Assembly: GCA_002279065.1 (NCBI GenBank)
Contig: NCKB01000004.1
Span: 62,001 to 126,000, forward strand
DNA length: 64,000 nt
Reading direction: 5' to 3'
Source of the DNA: Lysobacterales bacterium 15-68-25
GTDB lineage: Bacteria; Pseudomonadota; Gammaproteobacteria; Xanthomonadales; Rhodanobacteraceae
Part shown: positions 56,156-64,000 of the stretch, in pieces
Layout of the letters: every line of letters begins with the position of its first letter
Numbering within the stretch: position 1 is the stretch's first letter
Position numbers and translations under genes: made by a program
The notes under the pieces: generated by a model
Databases searched by the model: none
What the model was told of the DNA's origin: nothing
The model's input: only the letters and a program-made list of their open reading frames with translations

Positions 56156-56857
56156 ATGATCGAACGCCGTCCATTCAACACCCTCGGCGGTGCGGACCAC
56201 GGCTGGCTCAACGCCAAGCATCACTTCTCGTTCGCGGGCTACCACGATCCGCGCCGGATGGGATGGGGCGCGCTGCGCGTATGGAACGACGACACCATCG
56301 CCCCGGGCACCGGCTTCCCGCCGCATCCGCACGCGGAGATGGAGATCATCACCTACGTGCGTGAGGGCGCCATCACCCACCGCGACAGCCTCGGCAACGA
56401 GGGGCGTACCGAGGCGGGCGACGTGCAGGTGATGAGCGCGGGCAGCGGCATCACCCACAGCGAGTACAACCTCGAGCCGGGCACCACACGGATTTTCCAG
56501 ATATGGATCATCCCGGACGAGCACGGTCGCCCGCCGTCCTGGGGCGCCAAGCCGTTTCCGCGCGGCGACCGTGCCGGGCGCTTCGTCACCCTGGCCAGCG
56601 GCTTCGAGGAAGATACCGATGCCCTGCCCCTGCGTACCCATGCGCGCGTGCTGGGCGCCACGCTGAAGGCCGGTGAGAGCGCCACCTATGCGCTGGCCGA
56701 TGGTCGTCACGGTTACCTGGTTCCGGCCATGGGCAAGGTGGAGGTCAATGGCGTGTCGCTGGATGCCCGGGATGGGGCGGCCATCCGCAACGAGCCGGCC
56801 CTGCGTGTCACCGCGCTGGAAGACGCCGAACTGGTGCTGGTGGACGCAGCGGCCTGA
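56156..56857 (+). CDS. Pirin family protein
   Basis: A 233-residue bicupin protein. Metal ligands are seen in FPPHPHAEMEIITYV and GITHSEYNLE. Pirins may act as quercetin 2,3-dioxygenases or redox-sensitive regulators. Single-gene unit, close in position to the quinone reductase (124 bases) and on the same strand. The GGCGTC leader carries no other feature except the palindrome at 56042. A hairpin terminator follows. Confidence 0.93.
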   Translation: MIERRPFNTLGGADHGWLNAKHHFSFAGYHDPRRMGWGALRVWNDDTIAPGTGFPPHPHAEMEIITYVREGAITHRDSLGNEGRTEAGDVQVMSAGSGITHSEYNLEPGTTRIFQIWIIPDEHGRPPSWGAKPFPRGDRAGRFVTLASGFEEDTDALPLRTHARVLGATLKAGESATYALADGRHGYLVPAMGKVEVNGVSLDARDGAAIRNEPALRVTALEDAELVLVDAAA

Positions 56858-56879
56858 GGTTCTGTTCGTCCGTACTCCG

Positions 56880-56905
56880 GACCACCCGTCGCGGCACGGG
56901 TGGTC
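56880..56905. terminator. Hairpin between convergent pirin and unknown gene
   Basis: GACCACCCGT (56880-56889) pairs with ACGGGTGGTC (56896-56905) around CGCGGC. It lies between two convergent genes and lacks U-tracts on both sides, so it is a probable but weak bidirectional terminator. Confidence 0.55.
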
Positions 56906-56911
56906 ACGGCC

Positions 56912-57400
56912 TCATGGGCACAGCCAACGTTTCATCGCCGGATAGCGCGTGGCGCTGTGTTGCGCCGAGGGTTGCTGCCAGTCGGTCATGCCTCGCCACT
57001 CGAGCAACGGTACGCCGATGTAGCGCCCTTGCCGGAAGTTCTCGATCAAGGCGTCCGAGCCCCCCTTGTAGCCGTCGGCGTGGAACAGGGTCTCCGGTGC
57101 CAAGCCAAGGTCCTGCGCGGCAGCCCAGGACCAGGCAATGGCCGCCATTTCCTCCCCCGGGTCGGCGTCGATCGCGCCGTCCATCGCGGCGCGCTGCCCG
57201 GGCGGAACCACCGCAAGGTGACCGGCCTCGTGCAGCAGATCGCCCGGATGCGCGAGCCGGTACGGATCGAAGACCAGCCCGCCACGTTCCACCCGGATAC
57301 CGGGCAGAAAGGTCGGCCCGGCCAGCGTGCGCTCATCCACGACCAGCCCGATGCGGCGCAGAAAACCGACGATGAGCGGCAGCGAGGCAGGTTCGGTCAT
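56912..57400 (-). CDS. Conserved hypothetical protein with HEAGH zinc-binding-like motif
   Basis: A 162-residue soluble protein of unknown function. LLHEAGHLAVVP at about residue 56 resembles a gluzincin-type HExxH zinc site, and the acidic GEEMAAIAWSWAAA about 30 residues later could supply the third ligand. FHADGYKGGSDALIENF and GVPLLEWRGMT are further distinctive segments. The start is the ATG at 57400. A minimal metallopeptidase is possible but unproven. Confidence 0.7.
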   Translation of the reverse strand: MTEPASLPLIVGFLRRIGLVVDERTLAGPTFLPGIRVERGGLVFDPYRLAHPGDLLHEAGHLAVVPPGQRAAMDGAIDADPGEEMAAIAWSWAAAQDLGLAPETLFHADGYKGGSDALIENFRQGRYIGVPLLEWRGMTDWQQPSAQHSATRYPAMKRWLCP

Positions 57401-57516
57401 ATCGCATCCTTGCGTGCAGGTGGGCCGCGGAGCGTAGGTCGCGACGCGACCAAGGTTCAACTGTCCGTCACGGGGTGGCTTGCTACCCTGAGGACTGTTC
57501 CTGGACGGAGGCGATC

Positions 57517-58461
57517 ATGAGCGTTCCCTACGGCATCCACACCATCGACACCGGTTTCGTGCGCCCGCAGTTCGACGCGGCCTATCTGGTGGTGGAAGGC
57601 GACCGCGCGGCGTTCATCGACTGCGGCACCAACTACGCGGTGCCGCGCATGCTCGCCGCGCTCGATGCCGCCGAACTGACACCGGCCCACGTGGACTGGC
57701 TGATCCTCACCCATGTGCACCTGGACCATGCCGGTGGCGCCGGCGAGCTGATGGCCGAGCTGCCGAACGCCAGACTGGTGGTGCACCCGCGCGGGGCACG
57801 CCACATGATCGATCCCTCGCAGCTTTGGGCCGGTGCCACCGCGGTATACGGCCAGACAGTGATGGATGAAACCTATGGCCGGTTGCGCCCGGTGCCAGCC
57901 GAGCGCGTGATCGAGGCGGCCGACGGGCACATCGTGCACCTTCACGACCGGCAGTTGCTGTGCGTCCACACGCCGGGCCACGCCAAGCACCACATGGCGA
58001 TCTACGACCGCCAGTCGAACGCCTGCTTCACCGGCGACACCTTCGGCCTGTCCTACCGCGACCTGGACACTGACCAGGGGCCCTTCATCATCCCGACCAC
58101 CTCACCGGTGCAGTTCGATCCGGAAGCGCTGCACGATTCGATCGACCGTCTGCTCGCACTGCAGCCGGAGGCGATGTACCTGACCCACTACGGCCGGGTG
58201 GAACCGGTGGAGAGGCTGGCAGCCGATCTGCACGCGCAAATCGATGCGATGGTGGAACTCGCGCTCGAGGTCGACGGCCAGCCGGACCGCCACCAGCGCC
58301 TGCGCGCGTCGCTGGCCGACCTCTACTTCGCCCGCGCGCAGGCGCACGGCTGGACCAAGGGTCGCGATGCGCTGGAGGCGCTGGCGCTGGACATGGACAT
58401 CACCCTCAACGCGCAGGGGCTGGAAGTCTGGCTCGACAACCGCAGGCGCCAGCGCGATTGA
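57517..58461 (+). CDS. Metallo-beta-lactamase-fold hydrolase
   Basis: A 314-residue protein with the binuclear zinc motif HVHLDHAGG (HxHxDH), the downstream His in VHTPGHAKHH and Asp in FTGDTFGLSY. The fold usually catalyses hydrolysis of thioesters, lactones or sulfur species. A C-terminal helical extension is present. GGAGG is nearby upstream of the ATG at 57517. It stands alone and divergent from 56912. Substrate unknown. Confidence 0.88.
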   Translation: MSVPYGIHTIDTGFVRPQFDAAYLVVEGDRAAFIDCGTNYAVPRMLAALDAAELTPAHVDWLILTHVHLDHAGGAGELMAELPNARLVVHPRGARHMIDPSQLWAGATAVYGQTVMDETYGRLRPVPAERVIEAADGHIVHLHDRQLLCVHTPGHAKHHMAIYDRQSNACFTGDTFGLSYRDLDTDQGPFIIPTTSPVQFDPEALHDSIDRLLALQPEAMYLTHYGRVEPVERLAADLHAQIDAMVELALEVDGQPDRHQRLRASLADLYFARAQAHGWTKGRDALEALALDMDITLNAQGLEVWLDNRRRQRD

Positions 58462-58482
58462 CGGTGCTTGCACGCCCGGTGA

Positions 58483-58501
58483 CCCGGCGAGGCTCGCCGG
58501 G
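58483..58501 (+). terminator. GC-rich hairpin after MBL-fold gene
   Basis: CCCGGCGA (58483-58490) pairs with TCGCCGGG (58494-58501). It lies 22 bases after the stop of the 57517 gene. There is no U-tract, so it would be a Rho-independent terminator of the weak GC-rich kind, if at all. Confidence 0.4.
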
Positions 58502-58653
58502 CGCCCGGCGTGTCCCGTCCGTTCAGTCCGGCAGGCGGCTGTAATCCGGCGGCGGAGGTTGAAGGTCGAGCATGCGCGCACGCGGATTTCGCGGCCGCCG
58601 CCGCGCCTGCCCGCAACTTCATGCACGCCGCGCAGATTACGCGATACGGGCGA

Positions 58654-59004
58654 TCAGGACAGCCGCGCGCCGTTGGGCACCGGGCGCTCGACGGTGGTGA
58701 TGACCACGCCTTCGTCGGTGTGGAATCCGGTGAGCAGGAACTGCGAGCGGAACGGCCCGATCTGCTTCTCGGGGAAATTGATCACCCCCACGATCTGCCG
58801 TCCGAGCAGATCCTCGGGCCGGTACAGCGCCACGATCTGCGCGCTGGTCTTGCGCTCGCCGTACGGACCGAAATCGGCCCACACCTTCCACGCCGGGCGA
58901 CGGGCTTCGGGGAAAGGCTCGACTCGGGTCACGGTGCCGGCAACCACGAGCACTCGTTCGAAGTCGGCCCAGCTGATCTCTGCGGGAAGGGTGGCGTCGC
59001 TCAT
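58654..59004 (-). CDS. tRNA-binding domain protein (CsaA/YgjH-like)
   Basis: A 116-residue single OB-fold (EMAP/Myf-type) protein. [20 protein letters not shown] is the standard start of this fold, and [20 protein letters not shown] is the core. CsaA-type members bind tRNA or act as chaperones for export. The ATG at 59004 is chosen over an upstream one at 59019. No operon partner. Confidence 0.88.
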   Translation of the reverse strand: MSDATLPAEISWADFERVLVVAGTVTRVEPFPEARRPAWKVWADFGPYGERKTSAQIVALYRPEDLLGRQIVGVINFPEKQIGPFRSQFLLTGFHTDEGVVITTVERPVPNGARLS

Positions 59005-59078
59005 GGACCCGGAGTGCACGGTGGAAGAGTCCTAGGGTAGCCGCCGTCAGCCGGCCCGGCACGCCCCGATCGCTGCGC

Positions 59079-60368
59079 TCAGCCCTCCAGGCGGACCTTC
59101 AGCCAGTCGTTGAACTCGTGCCACCAGTAGGTGGCCTGGGCTCCCGCGAAGCCGAATGGCCGCCAGGTGCTGGGCAGGCCGTAATCGGCGAACTGCTTCC
59201 AGCCTTCATCGCCCTGGGCGATCGCGGCGGCGACCAGCTCGCCAGCCGCACAGGTCGGTCCCACTCCGTGACCGCCGAACGCCTGCGCCCACCACAGGCC
59301 GTTGCCATCGCTGCCGATCTGGGGCATCTGGTGACGTGCATAGCTCATCAGGCCGGACCAGGCATGGTCGATGCGCACGCCCTTGAGCTGCGGGAAGACC
59401 CGCAGCAGGTCCCGCGTAAGCAGCCGCTGAACGGCTTGGGGCGAACGGTTGAGCACCGAGATCCGTCCGCCCCACAGCAGCCGGCGATCGGGCAGCGGGC
59501 GGTAGTAGTCGAAAGCGAAGCGGCTGTCGTAGATCGCCGCACGCGTGCGCAGGCAATCGTCCAGGCGGTCCCCGAGCGGCTCGGTCACCATCACATAGGT
59601 GGCGATCGGCAGGATCGCGCGATCGATCGGTTTCTGCAGCCCGGCGAGGTATCCACCGCAGGCGAGCACCACCTGGTCGGCGAAGATCTCGCCCTGCGCA
59701 GTGACGATCCTCCAGCGCAGGCCCGCCCGCTCCATGCGCTTCGCTGCCGTTCCTTCATGGATCGATACACCCTGCCCCGCCGCCGCCGTGGCCAGGCCGA
59801 TGGCGTAGTTCAGTGGATGCAGGTGCAGCGCATCGCGCTCGTAAAGCCCATCAAAATAGCGCTCGCTGCGCACGCGCTCGCGCAACTCGGCCTGCTCGAG
59901 CCATTCCCAGTGCACGCCGTAGCGCTCGGCCAGCAGGGTCTGGCGATCGCGCAATACGGCCGGGTCGCGGAACCAGTTGGCCCAGATCACCCCCTCGTCC
60001 ACGGCATCGCAGGCGATACCGTAACGGGTGACGCGGTCGCGGATGCGATCGACGGCCGCCGTGGTCAGTCCGAACAGCGCCCGTGCACGCTCGGCACCGA
60101 GCTGATCCAGCAGCGACTGCTCCCCGAGCGAATAGCCGGCAAATACAAATCCACCATTGCGCCCGGAGGCACCAAAGCCCACCTGCTCGCGCTCGATCAG
60201 CACCACGTCGGTAACACCGCGCTCAGCCAGGCCAAGCGCGGTGTTGAGGCCGGCGTAACCGCCGCCGATGATCGCCACGCAGGCCTCGCGCCGGCCCTGT
60301 AGCGGTTCGAAGGGCGCGTAGGTGTTCGCAGTGGCGCGGTAGTAGGAGACGGCCGGAAGAGATGGCAT
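59079..60368 (-). CDS. FAD-dependent oxidoreductase (DAO family, PuuB-like)
   Basis: A 429-residue flavoprotein with ACVAIIGGGYAGLNTALGLA for FAD binding, VGFGASGRNGGFVFAG as in gamma-glutamylputrescine oxidase, and a C-terminal GGHGVGPTCAAGELVA. It probably oxidises a small amine or amino acid and releases peroxide. No polyamine pathway genes are adjacent. ATG at 60368; a GTG precedes it by one codon. Confidence 0.88.
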   Translation of the reverse strand: MPSLPAVSYYRATANTYAPFEPLQGRREACVAIIGGGYAGLNTALGLAERGVTDVVLIEREQVGFGASGRNGGFVFAGYSLGEQSLLDQLGAERARALFGLTTAAVDRIRDRVTRYGIACDAVDEGVIWANWFRDPAVLRDRQTLLAERYGVHWEWLEQAELRERVRSERYFDGLYERDALHLHPLNYAIGLATAAAGQGVSIHEGTAAKRMERAGLRWRIVTAQGEIFADQVVLACGGYLAGLQKPIDRAILPIATYVMVTEPLGDRLDDCLRTRAAIYDSRFAFDYYRPLPDRRLLWGGRISVLNRSPQAVQRLLTRDLLRVFPQLKGVRIDHAWSGLMSYARHQMPQIGSDGNGLWWAQAFGGHGVGPTCAAGELVAAAIAQGDEGWKQFADYGLPSTWRPFGFAGAQATYWWHEFNDWLKVRLEG

Positions 60369-60494
60369 CACAGGAAGGGCGGTCCGGCTATCGACGAAGC
60401 CCGGAGGATAACCGCATCCCGCTTTCTGCGGGGCTGACGAGGTCCGGCCTAGGTCGAGTGCAGGGCCGGACTCCGCGTGAGACAGGCAATATCG

Positions 60495-61370
60495 TCAGTG
60501 GGTGGCGACGAATTCGCGCACTACGGCAGCCAGCTTCGGATCCTGCATGGCCATATGCATGGTGGCGCGCACCAGGCCCGCCTTGTTGCCGCAATCGAAG
60601 CGGGTGCCATGGAAACGGTAGGCCAGCACCTTGCCCTGCTCCTTCAGCAAAGCCTCGATGGCGTCGGTGAGCTGGATCTCGCCACCCGCTCCGGGCGTGG
60701 TGCGCTCGAGCAGTTCGAAGATGCGCCCGGGCAGCACGTAACGACCGACCACGGCGAGGTTGGAGGGCGCGTCGGCCGGCTTCGGCTTCTCCACCATGTG
60801 GTGGATCGCGGCACTCCGCTCGTCCACCGGCGTAGCGGCGACGATGCCGTACTTGTCGGTCTCGTCGTGCGGCACTTCCTCCACCGCGATCACGCCAGCG
60901 CCGCCCTGGGCCTGGGAGAGCTCGGCCATCTGTCCGAGTGCGCCGCGGCCGGCGTTCCAGATCAGGTCATCCGGGAGAATCACGCCGAACGGCTCGTCGC
61001 CGACGACAGGTTTCGCGCACAGCACCGCATGACCGAGGCCGAGCGCCTCCGGCTGGGTGACGAAGATCGCCCGCACATGCTTGGGCAGCGTGCCTTGAAC
61101 CATCGCCAGCAGGTCGGACTTGCCCTTTTCCTGCAGCTTGGCCTCCAGCTCGTAGGCCTTGTCGAAATAGTCGGCGATGGCGTGCTTGTAGCGGTTGGTG
61201 ACGAACACCAGGGTGTCGGCCCCCGCGTCGACCGCCTCGTCCACCGCGTACTGGATCAGCGGACGATCCAGCACCGGCAGCATCTCTTTCGCCACCACCT
61301 TGGTGGCCGGGAGAAACCGGGTGCCGAGTCCGGCGACGGGAAACACCACCTTGCGCAACGGCTTGCTCAC
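60495..61370 (-). CDS. galU: UTP-glucose-1-phosphate uridylyltransferase
   Basis: A 291-residue nucleotidyltransferase that makes UDP-glucose for polysaccharide synthesis. The nucleotide loop is VAGLGTRFLPATKVVAKEML, with GVILPDDLIW and GLGHAVLCAKPV also standard. The start is a GTG at 61370, immediately next to the stop of the WbpM-like gene. Location in a polysaccharide locus fits. Confidence 0.95.
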   Translation of the reverse strand: MSKPLRKVVFPVAGLGTRFLPATKVVAKEMLPVLDRPLIQYAVDEAVDAGADTLVFVTNRYKHAIADYFDKAYELEAKLQEKGKSDLLAMVQGTLPKHVRAIFVTQPEALGLGHAVLCAKPVVGDEPFGVILPDDLIWNAGRGALGQMAELSQAQGGAGVIAVEEVPHDETDKYGIVAATPVDERSAAIHHMVEKPKPADAPSNLAVVGRYVLPGRIFELLERTTPGAGGEIQLTDAIEALLKEQGKVLAYRFHGTRFDCGNKAGLVRATMHMAMQDPKLAAVVREFVATH

Positions 61371-63266
61371 TTACCTTTCTCCAGTCTCTTGACGACGGAT
61401 GGACACGACATTGGCCGGCTGCGCCGTCTCGCTCCAGCGGAACGAGGGCAACAGGCTGGAAACGCAGCGCCGCAGTTCTTCCTCGTCGAATCGATCGACG
61501 GCTTCGGCCGCCTTGTTGATGGCTGCCACGAGAAGCTCCCAGATCACCTCGCGATGCTGCGCCAGGAAGATCTTCGCGTGGGTGGTTTCGCTGTAGTTTT
61601 CCTGCGCGTGGAACAGTTCCTCGAACAGCTTCTCGCCCGCCCGCAGGCCGGTGTAGACAATCGGAATCTCGGTGCCCGGCTTCTTTCCGGCCAACCGGAT
61701 CATCTGCTCGGCCAGGTCGCGGATTTTCACCGGCTCGCCCATGTCCAGGGCGAAGATCTCGCCGCCACGACCGAGGGTGGATGCCTGCAGGATCAGCTGG
61801 CACGCCTCCGGGATCGTCATGAAGTAACGCGACATCTCGGGATGGGTCACGGTAACCGGACCACCGTCACGGATCTGTTGACGGAACAGGGGCACCACCG
61901 AGCCGGCCGAATCGAGCACGTTGCCGAAGCGCACGGTGATGAACCGGGTGGACGAACGGGCACTGAGGTTCTGGCACCAGATCTCGGCGATGCGCTTGCA
62001 GGCACCCATCACGCTGGTGGGGTTGACCGCCTTGTCGGTAGAGATCAGCACGAAGCAGCCGACGCCATGCTCATGCGCCAGCTCGGCGACCTGGCGCGTG
62101 GCGAGCACGTTGTTGCGGAATGCCGTGCGCAGCTGGCCCTGCAGCAGCGGAACGTGCTTGTAGGCTGCGGCGTGGAAGACCACCTGCGGCTTGTGGTCGA
62201 CGAAGACCTGGGCCATGGCCACCCGATCGCCGCAGTCGGCCAGCACGCCATCCAGGATCAGCTCGGGAAAATCCGCGGCCAGTTCCTTGGTGACGCGATA
62301 CAGGTTGTACTCGCTGTTGTCGACCACCGTCAGCGCCGATGCTCCCAGCCGCGCCACCTGGCGGCACAGCTCGGAACCGATCGAGCCACCACCGCCAGTC
62401 ACCATCACGCGCTGGCCGGTCAGGTTCTCGCGGATGGCCGTCCAGTCGAGCTCGACTGCATCACGACCGAGCAGGTCCTCGATGGCGACCTCCTTGATCT
62501 CGTTGAAATGGGCGCGTCCGGCAACGACGTCCTCCAGGCGCGGAACGGTCCGATAGGGCAGCCCGGTGGAGTCGCACAATTCGACGACCTTGCGCATCTG
62601 CGCCGTGGTGGCGCCCGGCAAGGCGATCAACAGCATTTCCACGCCCGTCTCGCGTGCCACGTCGGGCAGGTCATCAAGCCTGCCAAGCACCGGGCAGCCG
62701 CTGATCTTGGCACCGCGCAGGCTGCCCAGATCGTCGACGAACCCCACGACGCTGAAGCGGCTGTCCCGGCGCAGGTCACGCAGCAGCGCCTCGCCGGCCC
62801 GGTCCGCGCCGACGATGAGTACGCGCTTGGCCGGCTTCGACTCGAACAGGTCGATGCGGCTGTCCTTCCAGAACCGATAGAGCAGCCGCGGAGCACCCAA
62901 CAACGTGGCGAGAATCACCGGGTATAGCAGCAGGACCGAGCGGGGAACTCCGGCAAGCCGGTTGTACAGGAACAGCACCACGCCGATCACCAGGCTACCG
63001 GCCACGGCGGCGCGAAGAATGTTCCAGAGATCGGGCAGGCTGGCGAAACGCCACACGCCCTTGTAGAGACCGGTCCAGGCAAAGAGCAGGCCCTGAACGG
63101 CCAGTACCAGCGGAAACTCAAGGGCAAAAAAGCTGACCACTTCATCCGGCTTCATCGCATAACGGAGCGCCTTGGCGAGCCACCAGGCGATGGCGGCCAC
63201 GGCCAGGTCATGCACCACGACTGCCACTCGCGGATGAATCGCTGCGATGAATTTGCGAACCGACAT
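61371..63266 (-). CDS. Membrane nucleotide-sugar 4,6-dehydratase, WbpM/CapD-like
   Basis: A 631-residue protein. Four helices (about 15-130) precede a CoA-binding-like Rossmann domain (LIVGADRAGEALLRDL) and a C-terminal SDR dehydratase with GGGGSIGSELCRQV and TDKAVNPTSVMGACKR. The latter has Met in place of the usual catalytic Tyr of YxxxK, as in WbpM. WbpM converts UDP-GlcNAc to the 4-keto-6-deoxy sugar for O-antigen. Its ATG overlaps the next gene by one base. Confidence 0.92.
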   Translation of the reverse strand: MSVRKFIAAIHPRVAVVVHDLAVAAIAWWLAKALRYAMKPDEVVSFFALEFPLVLAVQGLLFAWTGLYKGVWRFASLPDLWNILRAAVAGSLVIGVVLFLYNRLAGVPRSVLLLYPVILATLLGAPRLLYRFWKDSRIDLFESKPAKRVLIVGADRAGEALLRDLRRDSRFSVVGFVDDLGSLRGAKISGCPVLGRLDDLPDVARETGVEMLLIALPGATTAQMRKVVELCDSTGLPYRTVPRLEDVVAGRAHFNEIKEVAIEDLLGRDAVELDWTAIRENLTGQRVMVTGGGGSIGSELCRQVARLGASALTVVDNSEYNLYRVTKELAADFPELILDGVLADCGDRVAMAQVFVDHKPQVVFHAAAYKHVPLLQGQLRTAFRNNVLATRQVAELAHEHGVGCFVLISTDKAVNPTSVMGACKRIAEIWCQNLSARSSTRFITVRFGNVLDSAGSVVPLFRQQIRDGGPVTVTHPEMSRYFMTIPEACQLILQASTLGRGGEIFALDMGEPVKIRDLAEQMIRLAGKKPGTEIPIVYTGLRAGEKLFEELFHAQENYSETTHAKIFLAQHREVIWELLVAAINKAAEAVDRFDEEELRRCVSSLLPSFRWSETAQPANVVSIRRQETGER

Positions 63267-64000
63267 CAGGACATCCGCTCCCTTGCACGCTGAAGGCAAG
63301 CCCGCTTCAGCGCTATCCAGACCACTACCGACACGCCGAACACGAGGGCGAACACGACCCATCCATTCTTTCCCATGCGCCAGGCCGCATAGGATGCCGG
63401 GGCACACACGATCAGGTTCCAGGCCGCATAACGCCCGGACACCATTCCATGGGTTCTCCCACCGCGAACCAACCACTGATACAGGTGCTCGCGATGCGCA
63501 CTGTACCAGCGCCGACCTCGCCAGACCCTGACCAGCAGCGTCATGCCGGCGTCGGTAAGAAAGGCGGAACAAACGGTCGCCGTTGGCCAGAAAGTTGCCG
63601 CATCGACCCGCCATAGCGCCGCACCGAGGGCGAACACCAGGAATCCCAGCGCCCCGCTGCCGACATCGCCCATGAAGATGCGCGCCGGCGGACGGTTGTA
63701 CACCCAGAAGCCTGCCGTGGCCGACCCGACCATCAGCGCGACAGCTGCCAGCGTCACCTCGTCCAACGCCAACGCCATGGCTGCCAGTCCCGCCATCACG
63801 AACACCGCCTGCTGCGCGAGCAGGCCATCGATCCCGTCCATGAAGTTGTGCAGGTTGATGCTGCCTATCCCGGCCAGCAACAGGAGCGGCAGCCACCAGC
63901 CCCCCTCACCGGAAGCCCACATGGCCAGGACCACCAGTCCCGTCCCGGCAGCCTGGGCGACCAGCCGTGGAGCCACCGGGAGCGGACGGTGATCGTCCCA
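63266..64000 (-). CDS. WecA/WbpL-like polyprenyl-phosphate glycosyltransferase (GT4), 5' end beyond window
   Basis: The frame is open at 64000 and ends at a TGA at 63266. The visible part has several hydrophobic helices, the MraY/WecA-family motifs WDDHRPLP, NLHNFMDGIDGLLAQQ and ARIFMGDVGSGALGFL, and a cytosolic His-rich YSAHREHLYQWLV. It starts O-antigen or other surface glycan by moving a sugar-phosphate onto undecaprenyl phosphate. The neighbouring WbpM-like gene supports a WbpL-type role. Confidence 0.9.
   Translation of the reverse strand, partial: WDDHRPLPVAPRLVAQAAGTGLVVLAMWASGEGGWWLPLLLLAGIGSINLHNFMDGIDGLLAQQAVFVMAGLAAMALALDEVTLAAVALMVGSATAGFWVYNRPPARIFMGDVGSGALGFLVFALGAALWRVDAATFWPTATVCSAFLTDAGMTLLVRVWRGRRWYSAHREHLYQWLVRGGRTHGMVSGRYAAWNLIVCAPASYAAWRMGKNGWVVFALVFGVSVVVWIALKRACLQRARERMS

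Overview
The window is high-GC, densely packed bacterial chromosome, most like a gammaproteobacterium of the Xanthomonadales, probably Rhodanobacteraceae-like. This rests on codon use, the ndk-rlmN-pilF-rodZ-yfgM-bamB-der cluster, and dispersed palindromic repeats of the 'PSSQRRLGSS' type. No rRNA, tRNA, CRISPR array, integrase or transposase was seen.

Layout. 1-5100: a truncated periplasmic-binding-domain sensor gene, a CLC-type anion transporter with CBS domains, a LytS/LytTR-type two-component pair, and a MAPEG protein. 5228-7656: a cupin gene, then a clearly AT-richer island. The island starts at a cluster of TTAATTAGCC repeats and encodes a GHKL-type ATP-binding protein, a STAS-like (DUF4325) protein and a one-pass membrane protein in one overlapping operon. 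It is the strongest candidate here for an undescribed system. 7896-13251: a lipoprotein PQQ dehydrogenase, palindromic repeats, nadE and a Sua5-type tRNA modification gene. 13264-15305: a small HTH regulator, a HAD phosphatase and a yybP-ykoY (manganese) riboswitch in front of a UPF0016 manganese exporter.

15384-22179 is a tightly overlapping minus-strand molybdenum cofactor operon: moeA2-moaA-moaC-mobA-moaD-(moaE/moeB/rhodanese fusion)-moeA1-unknown. fdhD and a sirtuin gene diverge from it. 24072-32071 holds housekeeping genes: an FAH-family hydrolase, tadA, guaA, guaB, folD, a GNAT acetyltransferase and der. 32256-37630 holds envelope and RNA genes: bamB, yfgM-like, rodZ, pilF, rlmN and ndk. 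37782-42292 is a fatty-acid beta-oxidation locus with a PsrA-like TetR regulator preceded by two palindromic operators.

42364-50316 is transport-rich: an ABC-2 exporter, a decayed BaeR-like regulator, a DHA2 MFS pump, an AhpD-like protein, a TMEM175-type channel and a MacAB-like export operon. 50494-60368 is a set of mostly single-gene metabolic and stress functions, including a molybdopterin oxidoreductase that would use the cofactor made upstream, a lipoprotein alpha/beta hydrolase, a quinone oxidoreductase, pirin, a metallo-beta-lactamase-fold protein and an amine oxidase-like flavoprotein. 60495-64000 starts a surface polysaccharide locus with galU, a WbpM-like dehydratase and a truncated WecA/WbpL-like glycosyltransferase.

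Start codons were chosen by reading frame, ribosome-binding site and overlap with neighbours. Functions are inferred from recognisable motifs; no database search was run.
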